DNA of 64,000 nucleotides from G963674665 sp964609625 (lineage in GTDB: Bacteria; Desulfobacterota; Desulfovibrionia; Desulfovibrionales; Desulfovibrionaceae). The position numbers were made by a program, and so were the translations under genes. Of this stretch, positions 40,633 to 49,126 are shown in pieces. The stretch's first letter is position 1. The number at the start of each line of letters is the position of its first letter. The stretch spans positions 1-64,000 of the forward strand of contig CAZSRS010000008.1 of the NCBI GenBank assembly GCA_964609625.1, in the 5' to 3' direction. Under the pieces are notes generated by a model. The model did no database searches, was not told the origin of the DNA, and saw only the letters and a list, made by a program, of their open reading frames with translations.

Positions 40633-42570
40633 ATGTCCGAACCTGGAGACCGGCCTTCCTTGTTACCGCGGCTCGCGAGCAAACCACGGCTGGAGAGCGT
40701 CACCCGCCTGGCCGTCGTGGCCATGGTCATCTGCGTGGGCCTGGCCATCGCCTTCACCCTGCACTCCATCCTGCAGATCCGCGACGAGGCCGCCGCCACC
40801 CGGAAGCGGGTGCTCTCCGACATCATCGATCGCCAGCGCACCATCCTCAACGTGGACAAGCTGCTACGCTACGGCGAGGCCCTGTTCGCGGTCCAGGGCC
40901 GGGAACGCCGCAGAACCTTGGTCATGGCCCAGGCCCTGGCCAGGGAGATGACCAATGAATCCGACCCACGGTTGCGTGCGCTGGCACTGCGGGTTTCCAA
41001 TTCCCTGTCCGGTGTGGCGGCCGACATGGACGGTTTCCAGGAAAAAAACGAGGCTGCCTCACTCTTGTTCAGGGAATTCAGCGTGTTCCATCTGGATTTT
41101 CCCCTCACTCGCGAGCCCGTCGACCACACCGCTTCCGACTGCCAACATGCCCTCTGGGCCGAGCTGGTACAGCTTCCCGGCACGCTGATCGAAACCCTGC
41201 CCTCCGTAAAACTAGCGGAACAGCGGCAACGGCTGACCAACCTGCTGCATGCGGGAGCGGACTACACGGCCTGTCTGCCCCCCGATGTCGACGTTGCGCT
41301 CGTCACATCCCGAATCGAGGCGATCAGTCTGGAGATGCTGCGGCTCAAGGAAGAGGCCCTGGAGCATGTGCACACGGCTCGCGAAGCCTGGGAGTTCTTG
41401 GCGGAAGAGGTGGAGACCCTCTCCCGCGCGCTGACCGAAGAAGCGGCCCGGACCACTGCCCAAGATCTCGGTTCCATAGAAGCCAAGGCACGCCAGGCCC
41501 TGCGCACGGGCAGCGCGGACATGGCCGTCCTGTTGGCAATCGCGCTGGTCATCATCCTGCTGGTGCGCGCTTACATCCTGAAGCCGGCACAGGCCGCGGC
41601 CAATGCCCTGCTCGAAGCCGAACTGCACAACGCGGAGGTGCGGGTACCCCGCACGACCATCCTCGAATTCGACGTGCTGGGCCGTGGTGTGGAGCGCCTG
41701 GGCGCCCTGCTGGCGCAGCAGGCCCGCCGCAGCCGCGAGCTGGAAGACCTGGTGGCCGAACGCACGGCGGACCTCGAGGCAAAGGCCCACGCCCTGGAGG
41801 AGGCCAACACCAGACTTCGGGAGATCGACTCCATGAAATCGGCCTTCCTCTCCACAGTCTCCCATGAACTGCGCACGCCCCTTACCTCCTTGGTGGGCTA
41901 CGCCAAACTCATCCTCAAGAAATTCAGAAAGCATTTCCGTTCGTTGGCGCAGGGAGACCCGGTGTTGGAAAAAAATGCGGCCCAGATCGAGGAGGATCTG
42001 CGCATCATTCTGTTGGACGGGGAACGCCTCACGCGCATGATCAACGACGTGCTCGACCTGCATCGCATCGAGGCCGGCCGCATGCAGTGGCGGATCGAAG
42101 AGATTTCTCCGGCGGAACTCGTGGCCCGTGCCCAGGCGGTAACCAGCGGCTTCTTTGCCAGATCCGACGCGGTGCGACTGCTCACCGAAGTCAAGGACGG
42201 CCTCCCGTCCGTGCGGGTCGATGCCGACCGCATCCTGCAGGTGCTCATCAACCTGGTGAACAACGCCTCCAAGTACACCACCGGGGGCAGTGTCACCATC
42301 CGCGCCCTGGCCGGCGAAAGAGGCGAAGTGGTCTTTCAGGTGGCCGACACCGGCGTGGGCATCGCCCCCGCGGACCTGGACCGGATATTCGAGCGGTTTT
42401 ATATCCTGAAACCCGACACCCTGTCCGGCAAACCCAGCGGCGCCGGGCTGGGCCTGACCATTTGCCGGGAAATCGTGGCCGGCCACGGCGGACGCATCTG
42501 GGCAGAAAGCCGCTCCGGCCATGGCAGCGTCTTTTCCTTCACCATCCCGGTGTCTCCTGCCGAGGACTAG
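40633..42570 (+). CDS. Membrane sensor histidine kinase
   Basis: 645 residues. TM1 about 24-46 (LAVVAMVICVGLAIAFTLHS), a roughly 240-residue periplasmic helical domain, TM2 about 297-318 (AVLLAIALVIILLVRAYIL), a linker and a coiled coil (RSRELEDLVAERTADLEAKA). HisKA (FLSTVSHELRTPLTSLVGYAK) and HATPase (NLVNNASKYTTG, DTGVGI, GAGLGLTIC) follow. Its periplasmic part could dock the upstream binding protein. ATG 40633 chosen; TTG 40624 overlaps the upstream stop. Confidence 0.92.
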   Translation: MSEPGDRPSLLPRLASKPRLESVTRLAVVAMVICVGLAIAFTLHSILQIRDEAAATRKRVLSDIIDRQRTILNVDKLLRYGEALFAVQGRERRRTLVMAQALAREMTNESDPRLRALALRVSNSLSGVAADMDGFQEKNEAASLLFREFSVFHLDFPLTREPVDHTASDCQHALWAELVQLPGTLIETLPSVKLAEQRQRLTNLLHAGADYTACLPPDVDVALVTSRIEAISLEMLRLKEEALEHVHTAREAWEFLAEEVETLSRALTEEAARTTAQDLGSIEAKARQALRTGSADMAVLLAIALVIILLVRAYILKPAQAAANALLEAELHNAEVRVPRTTILEFDVLGRGVERLGALLAQQARRSRELEDLVAERTADLEAKAHALEEANTRLREIDSMKSAFLSTVSHELRTPLTSLVGYAKLILKKFRKHFRSLAQGDPVLEKNAAQIEEDLRIILLDGERLTRMINDVLDLHRIEAGRMQWRIEEISPAELVARAQAVTSGFFARSDAVRLLTEVKDGLPSVRVDADRILQVLINLVNNASKYTTGGSVTIRALAGERGEVVFQVADTGVGIAPADLDRIFERFYILKPDTLSGKPSGAGLGLTICREIVAGHGGRIWAESRSGHGSVFSFTIPVSPAED

Positions 42571-42869
42571 AGCCTGTCACTCCTGGAAAAGGGCAAGCTG
42601 CCCCGATGTTGCAGCTCTCGTGGCGGCGTTTCATGGCTGGCATGCGATCTTGCCTTCCCCTGTGCTCTCCAGTATTGTTACAGGCGGAAAGACGCGGATA
42701 ACGCGCACGCTTCGGTCTTGCTGGAATCCTGTTCCGGGCTCGGAGCGGTCCGTTGCCCTGAGGCATGGTCCAGGAGCGCGGCGGTTCCTCCTGTCCCGCC
42801 CCTGTCGTTATCCACTCGATCGGTGCCTTTTTCTTGAACAGGAACATATACCACGACGCCACAACAACC

Positions 42870-44270
42870 ATGAACATCTCCCCAAGACCAGCCCCGCCAG
42901 GCGACTCCAAGCGCGACACCACCATCATGATCGTGGACGATTCCGCCACGTCGCGCATGCTGCTCGAGGCCATCCTGCGCGGTGCGGGCTACGAGTCGCT
43001 GGTGATGTGCGCCTCGGCCAACAAGGCCCTGGAACTGCTGCAGTGCTCCCATCCCGCTGCCGGTCCGGACAGGAAAAGGTCCGGCCCCGTTGACCTGATC
43101 CTCATGGACATCAACATGCCGGGCATGAACGGCATCGAAGCTGTGCGTGTCATAAAGAACACCCCGGAGCTCATGGACATCCCCGTGATCATGGTCACCG
43201 TGAGCGACGAAAAGGAGAGTCTCTCCCTGGCCTTTGCCGCGGGCGCCATCGACTACATCAACAAGCCCGTGAACAAGCTGGAACTCCTGGCCAGAGTGAA
43301 CACGGTGATCCAGTTCCGTGAGGAAATGGGGCGGCGCATCGCCAACGAGAAGGGCCTGCTGGAGCTGACGGCCAGTCTCAGCGAGGCATACGGCCAATTG
43401 GAGGAAATGAACCAGAATCTGGAGCGTCGCGTCAAGGAGCGAACGTCCGAACTTGAGGAGGCCTATGCCGAACTCAAGGAGTTGGACAAGATGAAGACCA
43501 CCTTCCTCTCCAACGTGTCCCACGAGTTACGCACGCCCCTGACCTCGGTACTGGGTTTCACCTCCATCATCCGCTCCAGGCTACACAGAATATTGCTGCC
43601 CGAGTTGCGCACGCCCGGAAAGTTTCCCAAGGAGACCCTGGAAAAGGCCGTCCAGCAGGTGGAGGCCAACATCGAGATCCTGCTCACCGAGGCCAAGCGG
43701 CTCACCAACCGCATCAACGACGTACTCGACATCTCGCGCATGGAAAGCGGCGAGGTCGAGTGGAAACAGGAGCGGGTGCAGTTTCGCGTCATCCTGGAAC
43801 AGGCCCGAAGGCAGATCGAACCCATGGTGGCGGAAAAGCGTATCGAGCTGAGGCTCGTGGTCGCCCCCGATCTTTATGAGGTCCTGGGAGACAGGACCAG
43901 GTTGCTCCAGGCCTTGATGAACCTGCTGACCAATGCGGTCAAGTTCACGGAACAGGGCGGCATTTTATGCACTGCCGCGAACAAGGGCGATGAAATACTC
44001 GTCAGCGTGGAAGACACCGGCATGGGCTTCCCGGAGGCGGAGTACTCCACGGTGTTCGAGAAATTCCAGCAGATCGGCGACTCCCTCACGGGCAAGCCCC
44101 AGGGCGTGGGTCTGGGCGTGCCCATCTGCGCCTACATCATCCAACACCACGGGGGGCGTTTTTGGGCCACGAGCGCGCCCGGCAAAGGCTCCACATTCTT
44201 TTTCACGCTGCCCGCCATCCTGCCCGACGACCAGGAAACAGCCACCAACACCCGCACCGGGGCATCGTGA
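42870..44270 (+). CDS. Response regulator fused to histidine kinase
   Basis: 466 residues in inverted order: N-terminal receiver (MIVDDSATSRMLLEAILRGAGY, phospho-Asp in VDLILMDINMPGMNG, Lys in INKPVNK), a coiled coil (about 145-200), HisKA (FLSNVSHELRTPLTSVLGFTS) and HATPase (NLLTNAVKFT, DTGMGFPEAE, GVGLGVPIC). The receiver-first order allows phosphotransfer from another kinase, plausibly the one at 40633, whose HisKA region is very similar. The 299-bp upstream stretch (42571-42869) shows no gene. Confidence 0.92.
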   Translation: MNISPRPAPPGDSKRDTTIMIVDDSATSRMLLEAILRGAGYESLVMCASANKALELLQCSHPAAGPDRKRSGPVDLILMDINMPGMNGIEAVRVIKNTPELMDIPVIMVTVSDEKESLSLAFAAGAIDYINKPVNKLELLARVNTVIQFREEMGRRIANEKGLLELTASLSEAYGQLEEMNQNLERRVKERTSELEEAYAELKELDKMKTTFLSNVSHELRTPLTSVLGFTSIIRSRLHRILLPELRTPGKFPKETLEKAVQQVEANIEILLTEAKRLTNRINDVLDISRMESGEVEWKQERVQFRVILEQARRQIEPMVAEKRIELRLVVAPDLYEVLGDRTRLLQALMNLLTNAVKFTEQGGILCTAANKGDEILVSVEDTGMGFPEAEYSTVFEKFQQIGDSLTGKPQGVGLGVPICAYIIQHHGGRFWATSAPGKGSTFFFTLPAILPDDQETATNTRTGAS

Positions 44271-44406
44271 CCCAAGGGAACGCTGGTCGCGCCAAAGGGA
44301 ACGTTGTCTGCGCGGGACAAATGGCGTACAGAGCACATTCCGACAGATGAACGACGAAGTTGCACGCTGTCCCGGACACAGCGGCAGAAACAGCGGGAGA
44401 CCCCAC

Positions 44407-45579
44407 ATGGGCAAGGATCATCCAGTGCAGAAGACCATCGCCGAGATCAACAAACGCATCAAGCAGGGCAAGGCCGTGGTGCTCAACGCCGCGGAAATGA
44501 CCAAAACCGTCAAGGAACTGGGCAAGGAACGCGCGGCCCAGGAGGTGGACGTCGTCACTACCGGCACCTTCTCCCCCATGTGCTCCTCGGGCATGCTCTT
44601 CAATATCGGCCAACAGCCCCCCTCCATGCGCGCCTCGAAAATCTGGCTCAATGGTGTTCCGGCTCATGCGGGCATCGCCGCGGTGGATGCCTATCTCGGC
44701 TGCACCGAAGTGGCGGAGGACGACCCCCTGAACAAGGTCTACCCCGGCCAATTCAAATACGGCGGGAGTCACGTCATCGAGGACTTGGTGAGCGGCAAGG
44801 CAGTGCACCTGCGCGCGGAGAGCTACGTCACTGACTGCTACCCCCGCAAGAACCTGGAAAAAGACGTGACCCTGGCCCAGCTCCCCTTTGCCCAACTGCT
44901 CAATCCCCGCAACTGCTACCAGAACTACAACGCGGCCGTGAACCTCACCAGCCGGATCATCTACACCTACATGGGGCCGCTCAAGCCCAACGCGCGTAAC
45001 ATCAATTACGCCACCGCCGGTGAACTCTCGCCCCTGCTCAACGACCCCTACCTGATGACCATCGGCCTGGGCGTGAAGATATTCCTTGGCGGCGGCGTGG
45101 GCTGGGTGCTCGGCGCCGGCACGCAGCACGTGTCCAACCCCAAGCGCACCGAGCGGGGGCTGCCTCTCACGCCCTCGGGAACACTCATGCTGCGCGGGGA
45201 ACTCAAGGGCATGAACAAACGCTACCTGCGCGCCATGAGCTTCCTGGGATACGGCTGCACCATGGCCGTTGGCGTGGGCATTCCCATTCCCGTGCTCAAC
45301 GAGGACATCGCCTGGTACACCGGCGTCAGCGACTCGGACATCCTCATGCCCATCAAGGATTACGGCCACGACTACCCCCAGGGTCTACCACGCATCCTCG
45401 GCCACGTGAGCTTCTCGGAACTCAAGTCCGGGCAGGTCGAATTCCAGGGCAAGAACGTGCAGACCTCGCCCCTGACGAGCTACACCATGTCTCTGGAGAT
45501 CGCCAACAAGCTCAAGGAGTGGATCGAATCGGGCGAGTTCCTGCTCACCGAGCCCCAGGAGCGGATTCCCTCCAGCTGA
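44407..45579 (+). CDS. COG1900/DUF39 homocysteine-biosynthesis protein
   Basis: 390 residues of the DUF39 family, reported in methanogens and sulfate reducers to take part in forming homocysteine from aspartate semialdehyde and sulfide without the usual O-acyl-homoserine route. Conserved elements seen: TTGTFSPMCSSGMLFNIGQQPP, several Cys (SYVTDCYP, NPRNCYQNYN) and a Gly-rich loop (KIFLGGGVGWVLGAGTQH). Its usual ferredoxin/NIL partner is not adjacent. A LarE-like PP-loop gene follows after 7 nt. The gap to the upstream kinase is 136 bp. Confidence 0.88.
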   Translation: MGKDHPVQKTIAEINKRIKQGKAVVLNAAEMTKTVKELGKERAAQEVDVVTTGTFSPMCSSGMLFNIGQQPPSMRASKIWLNGVPAHAGIAAVDAYLGCTEVAEDDPLNKVYPGQFKYGGSHVIEDLVSGKAVHLRAESYVTDCYPRKNLEKDVTLAQLPFAQLLNPRNCYQNYNAAVNLTSRIIYTYMGPLKPNARNINYATAGELSPLLNDPYLMTIGLGVKIFLGGGVGWVLGAGTQHVSNPKRTERGLPLTPSGTLMLRGELKGMNKRYLRAMSFLGYGCTMAVGVGIPIPVLNEDIAWYTGVSDSDILMPIKDYGHDYPQGLPRILGHVSFSELKSGQVEFQGKNVQTSPLTSYTMSLEIANKLKEWIESGEFLLTEPQERIPSS

Positions 45580-45586
45580 AGCCGCA

Positions 45587-46426
45587 ATGCCGTACAGCCC
45601 GAAGCGAGATTTGATGCAGCCGGAGTTCCAGCAGCATATCGGTGATCTGCGCTCCCGCATCGCTGGCTTGGCGCCCGGATTGATCGCCCTGTCCGGGGGT
45701 GTGGACAGCCGCCTGCTCACCCACTTGGCCGCGGGGACCGGCCAGCGCTTCGAGGCCATGCACTTTTCCGGCCCCCACGTGCCGGCGGCAGAATCAACCC
45801 TGGCCCGCTCCTGGTGCGCGGAGCTAGGACTACCGCTGCATGTCCTGGACATCGACCCCCTGCTCCACCCCGAGGTGGCGGCAAACGCACCCTTGCGCTG
45901 CTACCACTGCAAGTTCCTGCTTTTTTCCAGGGCCAGTGAACTGGCCCGATCACACGGCCTAGCCACGCTGCTGGACGGGAGCAACGCCTCGGATCTCTCG
46001 GCCCACCGCCCCGGCCTGCAAGCCCTGGCCGAGCTGAACGTGCGCAGCCCCCTGGCCGAGGCCGGGGTGGACAAGGCAATGGTTCGGGCCATTTCCCGCG
46101 AACTTGGTCTTGCCGGGTGGGACGCGCCGGCCCGCCCCTGCCTGCTCACGCGCTTTGCCTATGGTCTGCGACCGGACACCGCGACCCTGCGGCGCCTGGA
46201 AGCGGCGGAAGCGGCCCTGGCCGGCTTGGGCTTAAGGGAATTCCGGCTGCGCGTGCCCCGGTCCGGGATCGTTGAGCTGCACCTGGCCGACTCGGAGCGC
46301 GGGCTCTGGGAAACGCGCCGGGACGAGGCCGCGGCCGCCCTGCGCGTGATTCTGGGTCTGGCTCTCGAACCCGTGTGGCCCGAGGTCCTGAGCGGCGTAT
46401 TCGACCAGAAACAGGAGCTCGGATAG
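45587..46426 (+). CDS. LarE-like PP-loop sulfur transferase
   Basis: 279 residues of the LarE / ATP-dependent sacrificial sulfur transferase family. PP-loop LIALSGGVDSRLLTHLA near residue 33. Conserved RCYHCK (two Cys), GSNASDLSAHRPGL, and the later PARPCLLTRF, where the Cys corresponds to the sulfur donor of LarE. No larB or larC lies here, so its target may not be the lactate-racemase cofactor. It sits 7 nt after DUF39 and may supply or handle sulfur for it. ATG 45614 is an alternative start. Confidence 0.85.
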   Translation: MPYSPKRDLMQPEFQQHIGDLRSRIAGLAPGLIALSGGVDSRLLTHLAAGTGQRFEAMHFSGPHVPAAESTLARSWCAELGLPLHVLDIDPLLHPEVAANAPLRCYHCKFLLFSRASELARSHGLATLLDGSNASDLSAHRPGLQALAELNVRSPLAEAGVDKAMVRAISRELGLAGWDAPARPCLLTRFAYGLRPDTATLRRLEAAEAALAGLGLREFRLRVPRSGIVELHLADSERGLWETRRDEAAAALRVILGLALEPVWPEVLSGVFDQKQELG

Positions 46427-46493
46427 CGGGTTGGATAGCGGGTTTGACTTTCTCTAGTAATGACTGTAGTGGTATGAAATAGGGAAAGTCTAA
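46422..46493 (+). repeat. 12-bp tandem duplication and long inverted repeat before the pstS-like gene
   Basis: GGATAGCGGGTT occurs twice in tandem at 46422-46445, directly on the LarE-like stop. The arms TTTGACTTTCTCTA (46443-46456) and TAGGGAAAGTCTAA (46480-46493) pair at 12 of 14 positions around a 23-nt loop. It could be an operator of the downstream gene or a terminator of the upstream pair; there is no T tract. Confidence 0.55.
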
Positions 46494-46548
46494 CAAGAAT
46501 GCGGGACGTCGCTGCTCCTCAAGCGACCAATTCCACACAGGGGGTTCC

Positions 46549-47436
46549 ATGGACGCGAGAATCGGACAACAAGACATGTTCCCCATGCCCGGATGTTTTG
46601 TGCGCATTTTCAGGATCCTGCCGTTGCTGACCGTTTTCCTGCTCCTGTTCCACAGCGCTGCGCCGGCCGCCGACGAGCTGCGCATCTCCGGCGCCACCAC
46701 CCTGCAGCCGGTGATGGAACAATTGGCCCCGGCCTTCACTGCCAAAAGCGGCATCACCCTGCACATCCAGGGCGGAGGGAGCGGCAAGGGCATCGCCAAT
46801 GTGCTCGAGGGAAGTTCAGACATCGGCATGGTCTCCCGTGACCTGCGCCCGGAGGAGAAGGCGAAGATGCGGCACAAGCTGGTGGCCATGGACGCCTTGT
46901 GTTTCATCGTCAACCCCACGGTGCCGTTGCGCACCCTGAGCAAAAGCCAGGTGCGGGGGCTGTACGACGGCCGGATAACCAACTGGCGCGAGCTGGGCGG
47001 CCCGGACCTGCCCGTGGAGCTGATTTCCAAGGAGCTGGGCCGCGCCACCCTGGACCTGTTCGAGGGCTACGCCACCATGCATCACCCAGGGCGCAAGGAG
47101 CCAGGCGCCGCCGGATACATCAGCAAGAGCGCCCACGAGGTCGGCTCCAACCTCGAGGCACTGACCCTGGTGGGGGGCATTCCCGGGGCCGTGGGCTACG
47201 TCTCCTACGGCAGCGCGGCGGCCGTCAAGGCCAAGGGCATGGGCGTGGTCATCCTGGCCACCGACGGCGCAGAACCGGGCCGGCAGAGCATCATGGCCAA
47301 GACCTACCCCATCCTGCGGGAGTTGAACCTGGTATACATGGAGCCCACAAAGGCCATCGAAGCCCTGCTGTCCTTCATCGGCGGCCCGGAAGGCACACGG
47401 GCGTTCGAGGCACAGGGATTCATTTCCGTCAACTGA
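46549..47436 (+). CDS. PstS-like phosphate/anion-binding periplasmic protein
   Basis: 295 residues with a membrane-targeting segment (about 18-41, FRILPLLTVFLLLFHSAAPAA). The PstS-type core follows: LRISGATTLQPVMEQLAPAF, GGGSGKGIANVLEGSSDIGMVSRDL (anion loop), and FIVNP...LSKSQVRGLYDGRITNW. Stand-alone, with no pstCAB. It lies 33 nt before an MCP, so it may serve as the ligand-binding partner of that chemoreceptor rather than of a transporter. Confidence 0.88.
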   Translation: MDARIGQQDMFPMPGCFVRIFRILPLLTVFLLLFHSAAPAADELRISGATTLQPVMEQLAPAFTAKSGITLHIQGGGSGKGIANVLEGSSDIGMVSRDLRPEEKAKMRHKLVAMDALCFIVNPTVPLRTLSKSQVRGLYDGRITNWRELGGPDLPVELISKELGRATLDLFEGYATMHHPGRKEPGAAGYISKSAHEVGSNLEALTLVGGIPGAVGYVSYGSAAAVKAKGMGVVILATDGAEPGRQSIMAKTYPILRELNLVYMEPTKAIEALLSFIGGPEGTRAFEAQGFISVN

Positions 47437-47469
47437 GCGCCCGAGCGCGCAACTCCGGAGGTGGCGGAC

Positions 47470-48966
47470 ATGGCCCTGAACTCCATCCGCACAAAGATTT
47501 CCCTTCCCATATACGTGATGCTCCTCTTCGTGCTCGCGGCCTTCGCCGTGATCTACATTTCCGTGAACGTCAATCTGAGCCACTCTGTGGCGATGCGCAT
47601 GGACTTGGGCAAGGTCTCCGAAGCCATCGGCGTGATCAACACCGACATCCGCAGTGGCATTCTGTCCCAGAATGATACGAACATGATCGACGCGGCCGCA
47701 CGCTCCATGGAGGTATTCGCCCTCCTGGACGGACTGGCCGTTTCCTTTCCACATGAAGTCGCGGCGTTTCGCGCCGACTATACCAAATACTACGTGAAAC
47801 TCGTGTCCATCAGTTCGCTGTTCCTGGAGAACAGGCTGGACCAGGGCAAGGCCCGCCTGGAGGAGATGGCCAGGGACTTGGCCGCCATGTCCCAGGGCCT
47901 GGACAGGCTTGAGGACTTGATGGTCGCGGAGCACGAGGTCCAGGTGCGCCGCGTGGTATACATCATGGCCGCCTCCTCGCTCTGCTTTGCCCTGTTGGCT
48001 TCTGTGATCGTCTTCTACCTTTTACCCAGGGGGATCATCGACCCCATCGTCAAGGGGGTGGATTTCGCCCAGAACATGGCCAGGGGGGATTTCACCCGAA
48101 TCCTGGACATTACACAGAAGGACGAGATCGGCACCCTGGCCCAGGCCCTGAACGGCATGGTGCACAAGCTGCGCGAAGTCGTGGACGAGGTGCAGTCCGC
48201 CACCGGTAACGTGGCTTCGGGAAGCCAGGAGCTGAGCGACGCGGCCCAGAACCTGTCCCACGGTGCCACGGAACAGGCCGCGAGCGTGGAAGAGATATCT
48301 TCCTCCATGGAGCAGATGACCGCGAACATCCGACAGAACTCGGAAAACGCGCAACTGACCCAGGGCATCGCCATCAGGGCCGCGCGGGACGCCCAGCAAG
48401 GGGGGCGGGCCGTTGCCGAAACCGTGGGAGCCATGCGCAACATCGCCGAGAAGATTTCCATCATCGAGGAGATCGCCCGACAGACGAACCTGCTCGCACT
48501 CAACGCCGCCATCGAGGCCGCCAGGGCCGGGGAGTACGGCAAGGGCTTCGCCGTGGTCGCAGCCGAGGTCCGCAAGCTGGCGGAACACAGCGGTGCTGCG
48601 GCGGCGGAGATCGGCGAACTCTCCGGCAGCAGCGTCAAGATCGCCGAGGATGCAGGACTCATGCTGCAAAAAATGGTTCCGGACATCCAGAAGACCGCCG
48701 ACCTGATCCAGGAGATCGCCTCGGCCAGCAACGAACAGAACGCAGGAGCGCAACAAATCAACGCGGCCATCCAGCAGCTCGATCGCGTGGTACAGCAGAA
48801 CGCCTCCGCGTCCGAGGAAATCGCCTCCACCGCGGAGGAACTCTCCAGCCAGTCCGAGCAGCTCATGAGCACCATGAATTTCTTCAGGGTCGGTGACGAT
48901 GGCCACGCACGCCCCAAGGCCTTGCTCCCCGCGGCCGAACGCCGCGCAGCGGCCCTTTCCGGTTGA
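47470..48966 (+). CDS. Methyl-accepting chemotaxis protein
   Basis: 498 residues. TM1 about 14-34, a helical periplasmic domain of roughly 120 residues, TM2 about 160-182, HAMP, then a signalling domain with the hallmark hairpin IARQTNLLALNAAIEAARAGEYGKGFAVVAAEVRKLAE. GGAGGT lies 7 nt before ATG 47470. Probably paired with the upstream PstS-like protein to sense phosphate or a similar anion. A GGGCGTT/AACGCCC hairpin follows the stop. Confidence 0.95.
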   Translation: MALNSIRTKISLPIYVMLLFVLAAFAVIYISVNVNLSHSVAMRMDLGKVSEAIGVINTDIRSGILSQNDTNMIDAAARSMEVFALLDGLAVSFPHEVAAFRADYTKYYVKLVSISSLFLENRLDQGKARLEEMARDLAAMSQGLDRLEDLMVAEHEVQVRRVVYIMAASSLCFALLASVIVFYLLPRGIIDPIVKGVDFAQNMARGDFTRILDITQKDEIGTLAQALNGMVHKLREVVDEVQSATGNVASGSQELSDAAQNLSHGATEQAASVEEISSSMEQMTANIRQNSENAQLTQGIAIRAARDAQQGGRAVAETVGAMRNIAEKISIIEEIARQTNLLALNAAIEAARAGEYGKGFAVVAAEVRKLAEHSGAAAAEIGELSGSSVKIAEDAGLMLQKMVPDIQKTADLIQEIASASNEQNAGAQQINAAIQQLDRVVQQNASASEEIASTAEELSSQSEQLMSTMNFFRVGDDGHARPKALLPAAERRAAALSG

Positions 48967-48968
48967 GG

Positions 48969-48989
48969 GGCGTTTTTTCAACGCCCTTG
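48969..48989 (+). terminator. Terminator-like hairpin after the MCP gene
   Basis: GGGCGTT, loop TTTTC, AACGCCC, then TTGCTTG. The stem begins 2 nt after the MCP stop. Confidence 0.5.
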
Positions 48990-48990
48990 C

Positions 48991-49021
48991 TTGACACCCC
49001 GTAACGGTGAATTATTTCACC
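48991..49021 (+). promoter_or_regulatory. htpG promoter region with GGTGAA-N4-TTCACC operator
   Basis: TTGACA at 48991-48996 with a poor TTATTT/TATTTC -10 after 15-16 nt. The perfect inverted repeat GGTGAA-TTAT-TTCACC (49006-49021) covers that -10. It is not a CIRCE element. It may bind a stress repressor controlling htpG. Confidence 0.45.
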
Positions 49022-49126
49022 TGATGACCCGCGAGCGGCGCCGAGAGATTGCGCCCTGGCTCCGGGCCTTTTGTGTTGATATGAACATGTACCTTTTGAA
49101 TAGCCTGACGCCCGAGGGAGGACACC

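Noticed and set aside
48967..49126. CIRCE element before htpG
   Set aside because: The TTAGCACTC-N9-GAGTGCTAA pattern is absent; only the GGTGAA/TTCACC repeat is present.
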